A DNA stretch of 64,000 bases. Source: Solibacillus sp040274725 (lineage in GTDB: Bacteria > Bacillota > Bacilli > Bacillales_A > Planococcaceae). A program made the position numbers and the translations under genes. Below the pieces are notes generated by a model. The model ran no database searches. It worked only from the letters and a program-made list of their open reading frames with translations, and had not been told where the DNA came from. The DNA lies in the NCBI GenBank assembly GCA_040274725.1, contig JBEMAQ010000011.1, positions 1 through 64,000 of the forward strand, written 5' to 3'. Shown here one piece after another: positions 41,835 to 51,275 of the stretch. Positions within the stretch are counted from its first letter, which is position 1; each line of letters opens with the position of its first letter.

Positions 41835-44219
41835 GTGTCGTACAAAATTAAAAAAGCAGCCGTTTTAGGCTCTGGTGTTATGGGATCGGGTATCGCTGCA
41901 CATTTAGCGAATATCGGAATTCCTACACTATTATTAGATATCGTACCGAGAGAGTTAACGAGTGACGAAGAGGCAAAAGGGTTGACGCTTGAATCAAAGG
42001 CGGTGCGCAATCGCTTTGTAGCAGGTGCACTGCAAAAGTTACTAAAGCAAAAACCAGCACCACTTTCAGCAAAGAAAAATTTAGCACTTATTACAGCAGG
42101 GAACTTCGAGGACGATTTAGACAAATTAAAAGACGTAGACTGGATTATCGAGGTTATCGTTGAAAATTTAGACATTAAAAAGAACTTATTTGAAAAAATT
42201 GACGCGGTGCGTACGCCGGGGACGATTATTTCATCCAATACATCAGGTGTGAGCATTAATGCGATGGCAGCGGGTCGCTCAGAAGATTTCCAGGCACATT
42301 TCTTAGGGACGCACTTCTTTAACCCACCGCGCTATTTAAAATTACTAGAAGTGATTCCAGCAGAGACGACAAAGCCAGAAGTTGTAGCGTTTATGAAAGA
42401 CTTCGGTGAGGACGTACTCGGTAAGGGTGTCGTGATTGCCAAAGATACACCAAACTTTATCGCAAACCGTATCGGAACGTATGGATTAATTGTGACGATG
42501 AACGAGATGATTGCACGTAACTACTCGGTTGGTGAAGTAGATTCCGTGACAGGTCCGATTATTGGCCGTCCGAAATCAGCAACATTCCGCACACTGGATG
42601 TAGTCGGCCTCGATACATTCACGCACGTAGCAAAAAATGTATATGACCATACAACAGGCGAGGAACAGGCGGTATTTGACGAGTCACCAATTTTAAAGAA
42701 AATGATTGGTAATGGCTGGCTTGGTGCGAAATCAGGGCAAGGCTTCTTCAAAAAAGAAGGTAAGGCAATTTTAGAGTTAAACTTATCGACATTCCAATAC
42801 GAGCCTTCGAAAAAGCTTGTAGCACCGTCACTTGAAATGGCCAAGCAAGCAAAGGGTCCAGGTGCAAAATTAAAAACGCTTATTTATGCGAAGGACCGTG
42901 TAGGTGAGCTTTTATGGCATTCATTTGTACCGACACTTATTTATTCTGCACAGCTACTTGGTGACATTGCTGACGATATCGTGGCGATTGACAATGCGAT
43001 GAAATGGGGCTTTGGCTGGGCTCAGGGACCGTTTGAAATGTGGGATGCAATCGGTGTGGAAAAATCGGTTGCCAAAATGGAAGAGGAAGGTCTTACTGTA
43101 CCAGCGTTTGTGAAGGATTTACTAGCAAGCGGCAAACAGACTTTTTATAGCGAGGTAGACGGTGATGTTGCTTATTACAATGGTATGGAATATGTGAAGG
43201 TGCCAGTCAATGACAAAGCAATTGACCTGCGCCGCTACAAGAAAAAGCATGGTGTCATTAAATCCAATACAGGGGCGAGCCTCATTGATTTAGGTGACGG
43301 CATTGCGCTACTTGAATTCCACTCCCAATCCAATGCGATTGGGCTTGATATTATCCAAATGCTAAACTTCGCAATTGACGAGGTAGAGAAAAATTACAAG
43401 GGGCTTGTCATCGGTAATCAAGGCAAAAATTTCTGTGTCGGCGCTAACCTTGGCATGATTTTAATGGAGGCACAGGACGACAATATTTTCGAACTTGATT
43501 TCATTATTAAAGCATTCCAGCAGGCGATGCGTCGTATTAAATATTCGTCGAAGCCAGTTGTTGCTGCACCGTTCCAAATGACGCTTGGCGGAGGTGCGGA
43601 GGTATGTTTACCAGCGGCACACGTTCAAGCCTCAGCAGAAACGTATATGGGACTTGTTGAAGTAGGTGTTGGCTTAATCCCAGGCGGTGGCGGGAATCTC
43701 GCTCTTTATGAGAAATTCCTAAAAGGCTTACCGAACGGCGTGGAGGTTGACTATCAGCATATTGCCAACAAAGTATTTGAAACGGTTGCGACAGCGAAAG
43801 TATCAACTTCAGGGGAAGAGGCACGTGAAAATAACTTCCTGAACTTTGTAGATGGTATTTCAGTGAATGCAGATCACTTAATTTATGACGCGAAGCAGGC
43901 GGCACTTGCCTTGCACGCGGCGGGCTACACGCCACCTGTGAAAAAGCCAATTAAGGTAGTTGGCGCACCGGGCTACGCGACGCTACTACTCGGCGCACAG
44001 GGGATGTACAACTCGGGTTATATTACAGACCATGATTTAAAAATTGCGAAAAAGCTCGCGTACGTGATTGCGGGTGGTCTTGTCCCATACGGAACAGAGG
44101 TGTCAGAGGAATATTTACTTGGCCTTGAGAAGGACGCATTCCTGCAGCTAGTAGCAGACCAAAAATCACAAATGCGTATGCAGCATATGCTTGTGAAGGG
44201 GAAGCCATTACGTAATTAA
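41835..44219 (+). CDS. fadN: 3-hydroxyacyl-CoA dehydrogenase / enoyl-CoA hydratase
   Basis: 794 residues, the bifunctional beta-oxidation enzyme. The dehydrogenase part comes first (AAVLGSGVMGSGIAAHLANI NAD site near 8; HFFNPPRYLKLLE near 150; C-terminal 3HCDH domain to about 440). The hydratase/isomerase-like part follows (AAPFQMTLGGGAEVCLPAA near 580, GLIPGGGGNLALYE). This order is the reverse of E. coli FadB and the same as B. subtilis FadN. GTG start at 41835 with AGGGG 8 nt upstream; the TTG six bases earlier is too close. First gene of fadNAE. Confidence 0.93.
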   Translation: MSYKIKKAAVLGSGVMGSGIAAHLANIGIPTLLLDIVPRELTSDEEAKGLTLESKAVRNRFVAGALQKLLKQKPAPLSAKKNLALITAGNFEDDLDKLKDVDWIIEVIVENLDIKKNLFEKIDAVRTPGTIISSNTSGVSINAMAAGRSEDFQAHFLGTHFFNPPRYLKLLEVIPAETTKPEVVAFMKDFGEDVLGKGVVIAKDTPNFIANRIGTYGLIVTMNEMIARNYSVGEVDSVTGPIIGRPKSATFRTLDVVGLDTFTHVAKNVYDHTTGEEQAVFDESPILKKMIGNGWLGAKSGQGFFKKEGKAILELNLSTFQYEPSKKLVAPSLEMAKQAKGPGAKLKTLIYAKDRVGELLWHSFVPTLIYSAQLLGDIADDIVAIDNAMKWGFGWAQGPFEMWDAIGVEKSVAKMEEEGLTVPAFVKDLLASGKQTFYSEVDGDVAYYNGMEYVKVPVNDKAIDLRRYKKKHGVIKSNTGASLIDLGDGIALLEFHSQSNAIGLDIIQMLNFAIDEVEKNYKGLVIGNQGKNFCVGANLGMILMEAQDDNIFELDFIIKAFQQAMRRIKYSSKPVVAAPFQMTLGGGAEVCLPAAHVQASAETYMGLVEVGVGLIPGGGGNLALYEKFLKGLPNGVEVDYQHIANKVFETVATAKVSTSGEEARENNFLNFVDGISVNADHLIYDAKQAALALHAAGYTPPVKKPIKVVGAPGYATLLLGAQGMYNSGYITDHDLKIAKKLAYVIAGGLVPYGTEVSEEYLLGLEKDAFLQLVADQKSQMRMQHMLVKGKPLRN

Positions 44220-44278
44220 AGGTGTCGGCTTCGGCCGCACCTTGTTAACTAAATGTGAACTAAGGGGGATACATCATT

Positions 44279-45451
44279 ATGCGTGAAGCCGTTATTGTGG
44301 CAGGAGCTAGAACACCAATTGGTCGAGCGAAAAAGGGCTCGCTTGCGAATACACGTCCGGATGATTTCGGGGCAGTGGTTGTAAAGGAAACATTGAAGCG
44401 TGCAGGGTATGAGGGACCAATTGATGATTTAATCATGGGCTGTGCGATGCCAGAAGCAGAGCAGGGGATGAATGTCGCGCGCTTAGTTGGCGCACTTGCA
44501 GGACTTCCAGACACGACGCCAGCGCTAACTGTAAATCGTTTCTGTTCGTCAGGCCTACAAACGATTGCCTATGCAGCAGAGCGCATTATGCTCGGGCACG
44601 CGAAGGCGATTGTCGCAGGTGGGACAGAATCTATGAGTATGATTCCGATGACGGGTAACACGGTGCGCTTAAATCCAAAATTAGCTGAGGATGCACCGCA
44701 ATACTATATTGGGATGGGACATACAGCAGAAGAGGTAGCGAATCGCTACAACGTGTCGCGCGCTGATCAGGACGCATTTGCGGTACGCTCGCATGCTTTG
44801 GCAGAAAAGGCGATTAAAGAGGGCAAGTTCAAGGACGAGATTGTACCGGTTGAGGTCATTGAATATTACGTCGATGACAACAACAAGTTGCAGGAAACGA
44901 AAAAGGTGTTTGATACGGATGAGGGTGTACGTCCGGGCACATCGGTGGAGACGTTAGGTAAGCTTCGTCCGGCATTCCATGTAAAGGGCTCTGTTACAGC
45001 AGGCAATTCGTCACAAACATCAGACGGTGCAGCAGCAGTACTTGTGATGGACCGTGAAGAAGCAGAGAAGCAAGGGATGACACCTTTAGCAAAATTCCTA
45101 GGCTTTGCAGTTGGCGGCGTGCCACCTGAAGTAATGGGTATTGGACCAATTGTGGCGGTACCGAAAGCGTTAGAAATTGCTGGCTTAACGAAAGAAGACA
45201 TTGACCTCTGGGAAATTAACGAGGCATTTGCATCACAATCACTGCAAGTTGTACGCGAGCTAGGCATTGATGAGGAGAAGGTCAATGTCAACGGTGGTGC
45301 GATTGCACTCGGTCATCCACTTGGTGCAACAGGCACGATTCTTTCACTCAAATTAATTCACGAATTAAAACGACGCGGCGGCAAATACGGTGTCGTAACC
45401 ATGTGTATTGGCGGCGGAATGGGCGCAGCGGGCGTATTTGAAGTACTTTAA
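44279..45451 (+). CDS. fadA: Acetyl-CoA C-acyltransferase (thiolase)
   Basis: 390 residues. Performs thiolytic release of acetyl-CoA in the last step of beta-oxidation. Nucleophile Cys89 in NRFCSSGLQT, His in GGAIALGHPLGATGT, and base Cys376 in CIGGGMGAAG. It lies 59 nt after fadN with a GGGGG site. Confidence 0.93.
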   Translation: MREAVIVAGARTPIGRAKKGSLANTRPDDFGAVVVKETLKRAGYEGPIDDLIMGCAMPEAEQGMNVARLVGALAGLPDTTPALTVNRFCSSGLQTIAYAAERIMLGHAKAIVAGGTESMSMIPMTGNTVRLNPKLAEDAPQYYIGMGHTAEEVANRYNVSRADQDAFAVRSHALAEKAIKEGKFKDEIVPVEVIEYYVDDNNKLQETKKVFDTDEGVRPGTSVETLGKLRPAFHVKGSVTAGNSSQTSDGAAAVLVMDREEAEKQGMTPLAKFLGFAVGGVPPEVMGIGPIVAVPKALEIAGLTKEDIDLWEINEAFASQSLQVVRELGIDEEKVNVNGGAIALGHPLGATGTILSLKLIHELKRRGGKYGVVTMCIGGGMGAAGVFEVL

Positions 45452-45522
45452 TTTCAATGATTGCGAAAGCTCCAAACAGGGGCTTTCGTCAAAATAAGCA
45501 ATCACAAAGGGAGGAATTTTTC

Positions 45523-47304
45523 ATGGAACAAACAACAAATATTATTAAAGGCGGTAGCTTTTTAGTAGAGGACGTGGAAATCACACGCGTTATCACACCA
45601 GAGGATTTCACAGATGAGCAAAAAATGATTGCGAAAACGACAGAGGATTATGTGCAAAATGAAGTCGTGCCAGTGATTGAAAACTTAGAGAATCATGAGT
45701 TTGAGCATTCAGTACGCTTATTAAAGCAAGCAGGCGAGCTTGGCTTACTTGCAGCCGATGTGCCAGAGGAGTATGAGGGTCTTGGATTAGATAAAATCTC
45801 TTCTGCATTAATCGCAGAAAAAATGTCACCAGCAGGCGGCTTCTCGATTACACATGGTGCACATGTAGGGATTGGTTCATTGCCGATCGTGTTATTCGGA
45901 AACGAGGCGCAAAAGAAACAATATTTACCGAAGCTTGCATCAGGTGAGTTCATCGCGGCCTACGCGTTAACAGAGCCAGGCTCAGGGTCGGATGCGCTTG
46001 GTGCGAAAACGACAGCGAAATTAAACGAGGCAGGCACGCATTACATTTTAAACGGTGAAAAGCAATGGATTACAAACGCAGGTTTTGCGGATGTATTCGT
46101 CGTGTATGCAAAAATTGACGGCGAGAAGTTCACAGGCTTCATCGTTGAGCGTACATTCGAAGGCGTGTCTGTTGGGCCAGAAGAGAAGAAGATGGGCATT
46201 AAATCTTCGTCTACACGTACATTAGTTTTAGAGGATGCACAAGTACCGGTCGAAAATGTGTTAGGTGAAATTGGTCGCGGTCATATTATCGCGTTCAACA
46301 TCTTAAACATTGGTCGCTACAAATTGGGTGTCGGGACAGTCGGTGCGTCAAAGCGTGCGTTTGAGCTTGCGGTGGCATATACAAATCAGCGTCAGCAGTT
46401 TAAAACAAAGCTATCTGACTTCAACTTAACGAAGGAAAAGCTAGCGACAATGGCAGCACAAATTTATGCGTCAGAGTCACTGAATTACCGTACAGTGGGA
46501 TACTTCGAGGACCGTTTAAGTCAAATGTCTGACGAGGAACAAAAGGATGGTAAGTTAATTGCAGGTGCGATTGCGGAGTACGCAATTGAGTGCTCAATCG
46601 CAAAAGTATTCGGCTCCGAGGTGCTCGATTATGTAGCAGACGAGGCAGTGCAACTGCATGGTGGGTACGGCTTTATGGCGGAGTATGAGGTAGAACGTAT
46701 TTACCGCGATTCACGTATTAACCGTATTTTCGAGGGGACAAACGAAATTAACCGCATGATTGTACCAGGGACATTTATGAAGAAGGCGTTAAAAGGTGAG
46801 CTGCCACTTTTACAAGTAGCACAAAGCCTGCAAGGTGAGCTGTTAATGATGATGCCAGAGGAGATTGGTGATGAGCCGTTAGCACAGGAGCAATACCTAG
46901 TGAAAAATGCGAAGAAAATTGGTGTGCTTGCAGCGGGTGCAGCAGCACAAGCCTTTGGTGTGAAGCTTGACCAAGAGCAAGAGGTGCTAGTCAATATCGC
47001 CAACATCGCGAACCAATTATATGCAATGGAGTCTGCAGTAATCCGTACACAAAAAGCAATTGAACGTGATGGCGTAGAAAAATCAGCGCAAAAATTAATG
47101 TACACGCAAATTTTCTGCCAAGAAGCATTTGCAGAAATCGAGAAGGAAGCGAAGGACACAATTTTAGCGTCAGTAGAGGGCGATGCAGGCCGTATGACGT
47201 TATCAGCGCTACGTAAATTAACACGTAACAACCCGTACAACTTAATTCCGAAAAAACGCGAGGCTGCGGCGAAATTAATCGAGGCAGAGAAGTTTGTGGT
47301 TTAA
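45523..47304 (+). CDS. fadE: Acyl-CoA dehydrogenase
   Basis: 593 residues, FAD enzyme of the first beta-oxidation step. ALTEPGSGSDALGAKTTA and GEKQWITNAGFADVF are flavin/substrate blocks; HGGYGFMAEYEVERIYRDSR and NRIFEGTNEINR come near 390-420. It carries the extra C-terminal helical domain of about 180 residues found in B. subtilis FadE (YusJ). The start at 45523 follows GGGAGG; an in-frame extension to 45457 has no site. A strong terminator closes the operon. Confidence 0.92.
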   Translation: MEQTTNIIKGGSFLVEDVEITRVITPEDFTDEQKMIAKTTEDYVQNEVVPVIENLENHEFEHSVRLLKQAGELGLLAADVPEEYEGLGLDKISSALIAEKMSPAGGFSITHGAHVGIGSLPIVLFGNEAQKKQYLPKLASGEFIAAYALTEPGSGSDALGAKTTAKLNEAGTHYILNGEKQWITNAGFADVFVVYAKIDGEKFTGFIVERTFEGVSVGPEEKKMGIKSSSTRTLVLEDAQVPVENVLGEIGRGHIIAFNILNIGRYKLGVGTVGASKRAFELAVAYTNQRQQFKTKLSDFNLTKEKLATMAAQIYASESLNYRTVGYFEDRLSQMSDEEQKDGKLIAGAIAEYAIECSIAKVFGSEVLDYVADEAVQLHGGYGFMAEYEVERIYRDSRINRIFEGTNEINRMIVPGTFMKKALKGELPLLQVAQSLQGELLMMMPEEIGDEPLAQEQYLVKNAKKIGVLAAGAAAQAFGVKLDQEQEVLVNIANIANQLYAMESAVIRTQKAIERDGVEKSAQKLMYTQIFCQEAFAEIEKEAKDTILASVEGDAGRMTLSALRKLTRNNPYNLIPKKREAAAKLIEAEKFVV

Positions 47305-47328
47305 TCTCGTGTTAAAGTGATTCAAATA

Positions 47329-47371
47329 AAAACCAACACTTCACACGATTAACTGTGAAGTGTTGGTTTTT
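47329..47371. terminator. Bidirectional terminator of fadNAE
   Basis: Stem AAAACCAACACTTCACA / TGTGAAGTGTTGGTTTT with T7. Confidence 0.92.
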
Positions 47372-49180
47372 TTAATGCGGTTGTTTCGTTAAATAACAAT
47401 AAGAAAGTACTAAACCAATTAGGTACAGCAGCGCTAAAAAATAAAGCGGTAAGAGATGAATAAAGCTCGTATAGCCAATCGCAAAATGGGTACCAATGCC
47501 TGAGACAAATGCAGGGAGTGCCCCGAGGAGTAGCGTATACCAAAGCCATCGTTCTCCTGCACGGAATCCCCAGAGAGAAAGACATAAAACGAGAATGCCT
47601 ATGCTGATGAGTGCGCTACCAAAGCCGGCACGGTCATGGGCAATGACAGGAACTAAATGCTCACTAATTGCTTGTAGTGTTGCCACATCCATACATAAAA
47701 AGTGAATATCGGTTGTAACGAAAACGTTTGTAATGCCAATAAATGAAATGACAAAGCCACCAGTGACGAGTGAAAAACCTAAAATAACAAATAATAATTG
47801 ACCATAAAGTGCATGTTTCCAAGCGCGGTCATTTGTCTCATGCCAGCTTTGCGGGCTTGCTTGAAGGTGTTTACTTTCGCGCCAACTAAGTAGATAAAGA
47901 GGAAATAGTAATAACCAAAATAATCCGTGAAGCCAATCAAAATACCCATAACCAATGAATAATAAAATCCCTAAAAAGCCGCTAATAGCAGCACTATGGA
48001 AGGCAATTTTTGCCCAGTGGAGCCCGCACCGTAATCCAAAATAGGCGAGTGCCATATACATCATACTTGCTGAAATCATCGTACCAGCAAGCGACATCCG
48101 GTCATGTGCCATAAAAGCTAAAATTTTCGGGTTGAGGATATTTAGCTGCTCACGTGTGAGACCGATAAATTGTTCGTCATAGTGTAAGATGACGGTATTG
48201 AGTGCAAAGAACAGAGCAATGAAACCACCAATAAAAATAGCAAATCCAAATAAAAATGACCAATACCATTGGCGAAGTGGAGGGTTAGGGTTTACATCGT
48301 GTAATAGCCTTTCGTGAATTCGTTTTGGTAATCCTGGTCCGGTTTTTACATAGCCCTCTGTCAGCATGAACAAATCTGCACCGACTTCTTTCATTAGCAC
48401 ACCATCCGCGGGGGAATAGATTCCGCCATTTGTAATGACTGGTATGTATGGGGAACTCTCTTTCAAGGTTTTTACAGCTTGCTGTAAGACGAGGAGGCTA
48501 TTTTGGTGTTCAACCTTGCGTCCTTCTGCTAGTTGATAGGGCGCATCGAGCACGACACCGTGAACAGCTGTAACGAGCTGAGTCTCCTTTGTTACAAGTT
48601 CTGCTGGCAGGATTTGATAAACTGGGACGCCAACATCTAGGGGAAGTAGCTCGATTTGCTGTGCATGTAGGAAAAAACCGTGAACAAACGGTGCTAATTG
48701 TTCGAGACACCTGCGTAAGTCTTGCGGATTTAAACTTGTATGTAGCCGAGCGAATATGGGCACGTGAAAATCGTTTGTCATAAGTAATTGTAAGGCATTT
48801 TTTAACGAAACCTTCTCATCTAAATCGGAAAATGCAATTTGCTCCTGTAACCAAATAGGAGGAATTTGCTCGAGAGGTGCTGTAAAAACAATCGGTCCAA
48901 TTTCTAAAAACCCAAAGCCAAGCTCCTGAAAAGCGGGCATCGCCGTTAATTTTGGGTCAATGGTGCCACACAGTCCAATGGGTGATGGAAAGTGCGTATG
49001 ATGAATCGTTTGCTGTAAAAGTGGACTTGTTTTGGTATGCCCTAAAAACTCGATCACGTATTTGCCACCGGGTATTTTGGCAATTGTTCGCATACTTTGA
49101 TGAATAAATAGACGACTGTGTTTTGCCTCGAGCTTTGATAAAACAACATTTTTTAAAGGAAGATAGGACCAATCTGGCAT
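47372..49180 (-). CDS. Fusion of dihydroorotate-dehydrogenase-like barrel and duplicated membrane domain
   Basis: 602 residues. Residues 1-300 follow the FMN TIM-barrel of dihydroorotate dehydrogenase: FLEIGPIVFTAP near 91, VITNGGIYSPADGVLMKEVG near 248, and TEGYVKTGPGLPKRI near 274, the flavin-phosphate loop. The usual N-terminal GLAAGFDK block is altered (PSPIGLCGTIDPKLTA). Residues 305-600 form about eight to nine membrane segments in two repeats, each with GGF, an AHDR motif (359-361 and 515-517) and then G(L/F)RxGxxW. The membrane part matches no family I know. The gene is antisense within an otherwise B. subtilis-like fad-gcvH segment. Pyrimidine synthesis is an unlikely role; a membrane redox or lipid function is conjecture. 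Confidence 0.7.
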   Translation of the reverse strand: MPDWSYLPLKNVVLSKLEAKHSRLFIHQSMRTIAKIPGGKYVIEFLGHTKTSPLLQQTIHHTHFPSPIGLCGTIDPKLTAMPAFQELGFGFLEIGPIVFTAPLEQIPPIWLQEQIAFSDLDEKVSLKNALQLLMTNDFHVPIFARLHTSLNPQDLRRCLEQLAPFVHGFFLHAQQIELLPLDVGVPVYQILPAELVTKETQLVTAVHGVVLDAPYQLAEGRKVEHQNSLLVLQQAVKTLKESSPYIPVITNGGIYSPADGVLMKEVGADLFMLTEGYVKTGPGLPKRIHERLLHDVNPNPPLRQWYWSFLFGFAIFIGGFIALFFALNTVILHYDEQFIGLTREQLNILNPKILAFMAHDRMSLAGTMISASMMYMALAYFGLRCGLHWAKIAFHSAAISGFLGILLFIGYGYFDWLHGLFWLLLFPLYLLSWRESKHLQASPQSWHETNDRAWKHALYGQLLFVILGFSLVTGGFVISFIGITNVFVTTDIHFLCMDVATLQAISEHLVPVIAHDRAGFGSALISIGILVLCLSLWGFRAGERWLWYTLLLGALPAFVSGIGTHFAIGYTSFIHLLPLYFLALLYLIGLVLSYCYLTKQPH

Positions 49181-49357
49181 TCATTTCACCACCAACTGTT
49201 TTAGATAGTGCTAGTGTACCATAGGGAAACGATAGAAAAACATGTGCATCTCGGTAGAATAAATGACGCGAAGTAGCGAGCATCTTTGCATTAATCGTTT
49301 TACTTTTGCGGCTGTCGCTTATACAATGAAAGAAATAACTGTTAAGGGGATTATTTC

Positions 49358-49714
49358 ATGACACTACAACTAATCCAATACCCAAAATGCACGACATGTA
49401 AAAAAGCACAGAAATGGCTAACAGATAACGAGGTGGAATTTGAATCCGTACATATTGTGGAACAAACACCATCAAAGGAAGAGTTGCAAGCCTTTTATGA
49501 ACTTAGCGGCTTACCACTAAAGAAATTTTTTAATACATCAGGAAATAAGTATAAAGAGCTTGGTTTAAAGGACAAACTAGCGGACATGACAGAGGATGAG
49601 CAATTCGCATTACTTGCATCAGAGGGCATGTTAATTAAACGACCAATCGTGACAGATGGTAAAAAAATAACATTAGGATTTAAGGAGTCTGAATTTACTG
49701 AAATGTGGAAATAA
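49358..49714 (+). CDS. yusI: ArsC/Spx-family protein YusI
   Basis: 118 residues. Thioredoxin-like fold with Cys11-x-x-Cys14 in YPKCTTCKKAQKWL and the RPIVTDG loop of the ArsC/Spx family. Arsenate reduction is not assured for this branch. Position between fadE and gcvH is the same as in B. subtilis. Start follows GGGG. Confidence 0.85.
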   Translation: MTLQLIQYPKCTTCKKAQKWLTDNEVEFESVHIVEQTPSKEELQAFYELSGLPLKKFFNTSGNKYKELGLKDKLADMTEDEQFALLASEGMLIKRPIVTDGKKITLGFKESEFTEMWK

Positions 49715-49795
49715 AGCACCGATTGTATTGAAATTCCGAACGAAATGTGGCAAACTGAACAAGAATATACTACATATTACGTTGGAGGGGTTTTC

Positions 49796-50176
49796 ATGAG
49801 CACACCTAAAGATTTACGTTATACGAAAGAACACGAGTGGGTAAAAATTGAAGACGGCAAAGTACGTATCGGTATTACACACTTCGCACAAAATGAATTA
49901 GGCGACATCGTTTTCGTTGAGCTTCCAGAAGTAGGCGACGCAGTAACAATCGATCAACCATTCGGTAGCGTTGAGTCAGTAAAAACAGTTTCTGAGCTTT
50001 ACGCACCTGTGACAGGTACAGTTGTAGAAGTGAATGAAGCGTTATCTGATAGCCCAGAGCTAGTAAACGAATCAGCATACGAACAAGCATGGATGATTGT
50101 TGTGGAGCTTTCTGATGCGGCACAAGTTGACGCTTTATTAACAGCTGAACAATACGATGAATTGATTGAGCAATAA
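49796..50176 (+). CDS. gcvH: Glycine cleavage system H protein
   Basis: 126 residues. Lipoyl carrier: Lys63 in GSVESVKTVSE receives octanoate/lipoate; the flanking ELGDIVFVELPEVG strand and VNEALSDSPELVN loop are family blocks. In Bacillus, GcvH is also the obligate relay for lipoate to other complexes. The start at 49796 follows TTGGAGGGG; the longer frame to 49745 is leader. Terminator follows. Confidence 0.95.
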   Translation: MSTPKDLRYTKEHEWVKIEDGKVRIGITHFAQNELGDIVFVELPEVGDAVTIDQPFGSVESVKTVSELYAPVTGTVVEVNEALSDSPELVNESAYEQAWMIVVELSDAAQVDALLTAEQYDELIEQ

Positions 50177-50183
50177 TTTTTAG

Positions 50184-50213
50184 GACGCCTCAAATATATG
50201 AGGCGTTTTTTTA
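50184..50213 (+). terminator. Intrinsic terminator of gcvH
   Basis: Stem ACGCCTCA / TGAGGCGT with T7. Confidence 0.9.
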
Positions 50214-50237
50214 TAAGCATTTAAGGGGGCGTTTTCA

Positions 50238-50558
50238 GTGAATTTTTGTATAATTGTAGAGGGGCGTTCGGATAAGCTGCATGTACAGCCTTTAGTTGGG
50301 GAACAAGCGACGATTATTTGTACGAATGGTACGATTAGTGAGGATGCACTGCTTGCGTTACTTGAGTCTTATGAGCACTTAAATTTCATCACGCTGTTTG
50401 ATGCAGATAAAAATGGAGAGAAATTGCGTAAACTGATGCGCCGCTGTTATCCAGAAGCGACCCAACTTGTTATTCCGGCCGAATATATCGAGGTAGCCGA
50501 AACCCCAACAGAAACGATTAAAAAATTATTAAAGCAGACGGATCTTTCCGTAACATAG
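50238..50558 (+). CDS. yusF: Toprim-domain protein YusF
   Basis: 106 residues forming a free-standing Toprim fold: Glu in IIVEGRSDKLHVQ and Asp-x-Asp in LFDADKNGEKLRKLMRR, the metal site of primases and RNase M5-type nucleases. Exact role unknown. GTG start with AAGGGGG upstream; same place as in B. subtilis. Confidence 0.82.
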   Translation: MNFCIIVEGRSDKLHVQPLVGEQATIICTNGTISEDALLALLESYEHLNFITLFDADKNGEKLRKLMRRCYPEATQLVIPAEYIEVAETPTETIKKLLKQTDLSVT

Positions 50559-50574
50559 AGAAGGATGACAATGA

Positions 50575-50877
50575 ATGAACGAATGGACGAGGGAGCAGTG
50601 GGAGGAGTGTGCGGAGCGTAAGCCACTTACTGCCTTTTATTTATACACGCCGATGTGCGGCACGTGTGCGGTGGCGTCGAAAATGATGGACGTCGTGGAG
50701 CAACTACTACCTAATGTGGCGATGGGCAAGGCGAATTTGAATTATACCGAGCAGCTCGCATATGATTTACAAATTGAAAGTGTGCCATGTTTAATTGTGA
50801 CGCGGGCAGGTAAGGTAGTGGATAAAATTTATGCATTTCAATCCGTACCCTATTTGTACGAAATATTGAAAAAATAA
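50575..50877 (+). CDS. yusE: Thioredoxin-like protein YusE
   Basis: 100 residues. Redox pair Cys28-Gly-Thr-Cys31 in YTPMCGTCAVAS and cis-proline in ESVPCLIVTR; a third Cys follows the cis-proline. Likely co-transcribed with yusF (16-nt gap). The methionine importer promoter starts at its stop codon. Confidence 0.83.
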   Translation: MNEWTREQWEECAERKPLTAFYLYTPMCGTCAVASKMMDVVEQLLPNVAMGKANLNYTEQLAYDLQIESVPCLIVTRAGKVVDKIYAFQSVPYLYEILKK

Positions 50878-50906
50878 TTGACGCTGTAGTTGACGCGTGT
50901 TAAAGT
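50878..50906 (+). promoter_or_regulatory. Probable promoter of the methionine importer
   Basis: TTGACG and TAAAGT with a 17-bp spacer, ending 31 nt before the riboswitch. A second TTGACG at 50889 is the alternative -35. Confidence 0.5.
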
Positions 50907-50936
50907 AACAAACATAAATTAAATTTAATAGCGTTA

Positions 50937-51045
50937 CTCTTATACAGAGAGGCGGAGGGACGTGCCCTATGAAGCCCGGCAACCAGCATAGATGATGAAA
51001 AGGTGCCAAGTCACACAAAGTGAAAGCTTTGGGAGATGAGAGAAC
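50937..51045 (+). ncRNA. SAM-I (S-box) riboswitch aptamer
   Basis: The S-box core is complete: CTTATACAGAGAGGCGGAGG at the P1/P2 side, CCCTATGAAGCCCGGCAACC, AAGGTGCCAA, and GAGATGAGAGAA closing P1. Bound S-adenosylmethionine favours the downstream terminator and shuts off methionine import. Confidence 0.95.
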
Positions 51046-51065
51046 GGTTCAACGTATAAATGCGA

Positions 51066-51102
51066 GAAAACCTTTCTACTTGTCTAAGTAGGAAGGTTTT
51101 TT
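51066..51102 (+). terminator. Riboswitch expression-platform terminator
   Basis: Stem AAAACCTTTCTACTT / AAGTAGGAAGGTTTT with T-run, 20 nt after the aptamer. From here to metN at 51276 only leader DNA is seen. Confidence 0.92.
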
Positions 51103-51275
51103 TCATGGGAAAAGCTAGGGAATGAAAGAAACACATACGCATCGCTTTAATTATCAGATTTTTGGTAAAGTTTTGATGTTATTTGCAATTTTGTCTTTAT
51201 TACTGAGGATGTAGTAAAACAAAAGAAATATTTGAATATAACAAGATGGTTAGTTCACATAAAGGAGTTTTCGTG

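Noticed and set aside
46701..47240. 179-codon minus-strand frame
   Set aside because: Antisense to fadE, Ser/Phe/Ala-biased as expected from the reverse of a biased coding strand.
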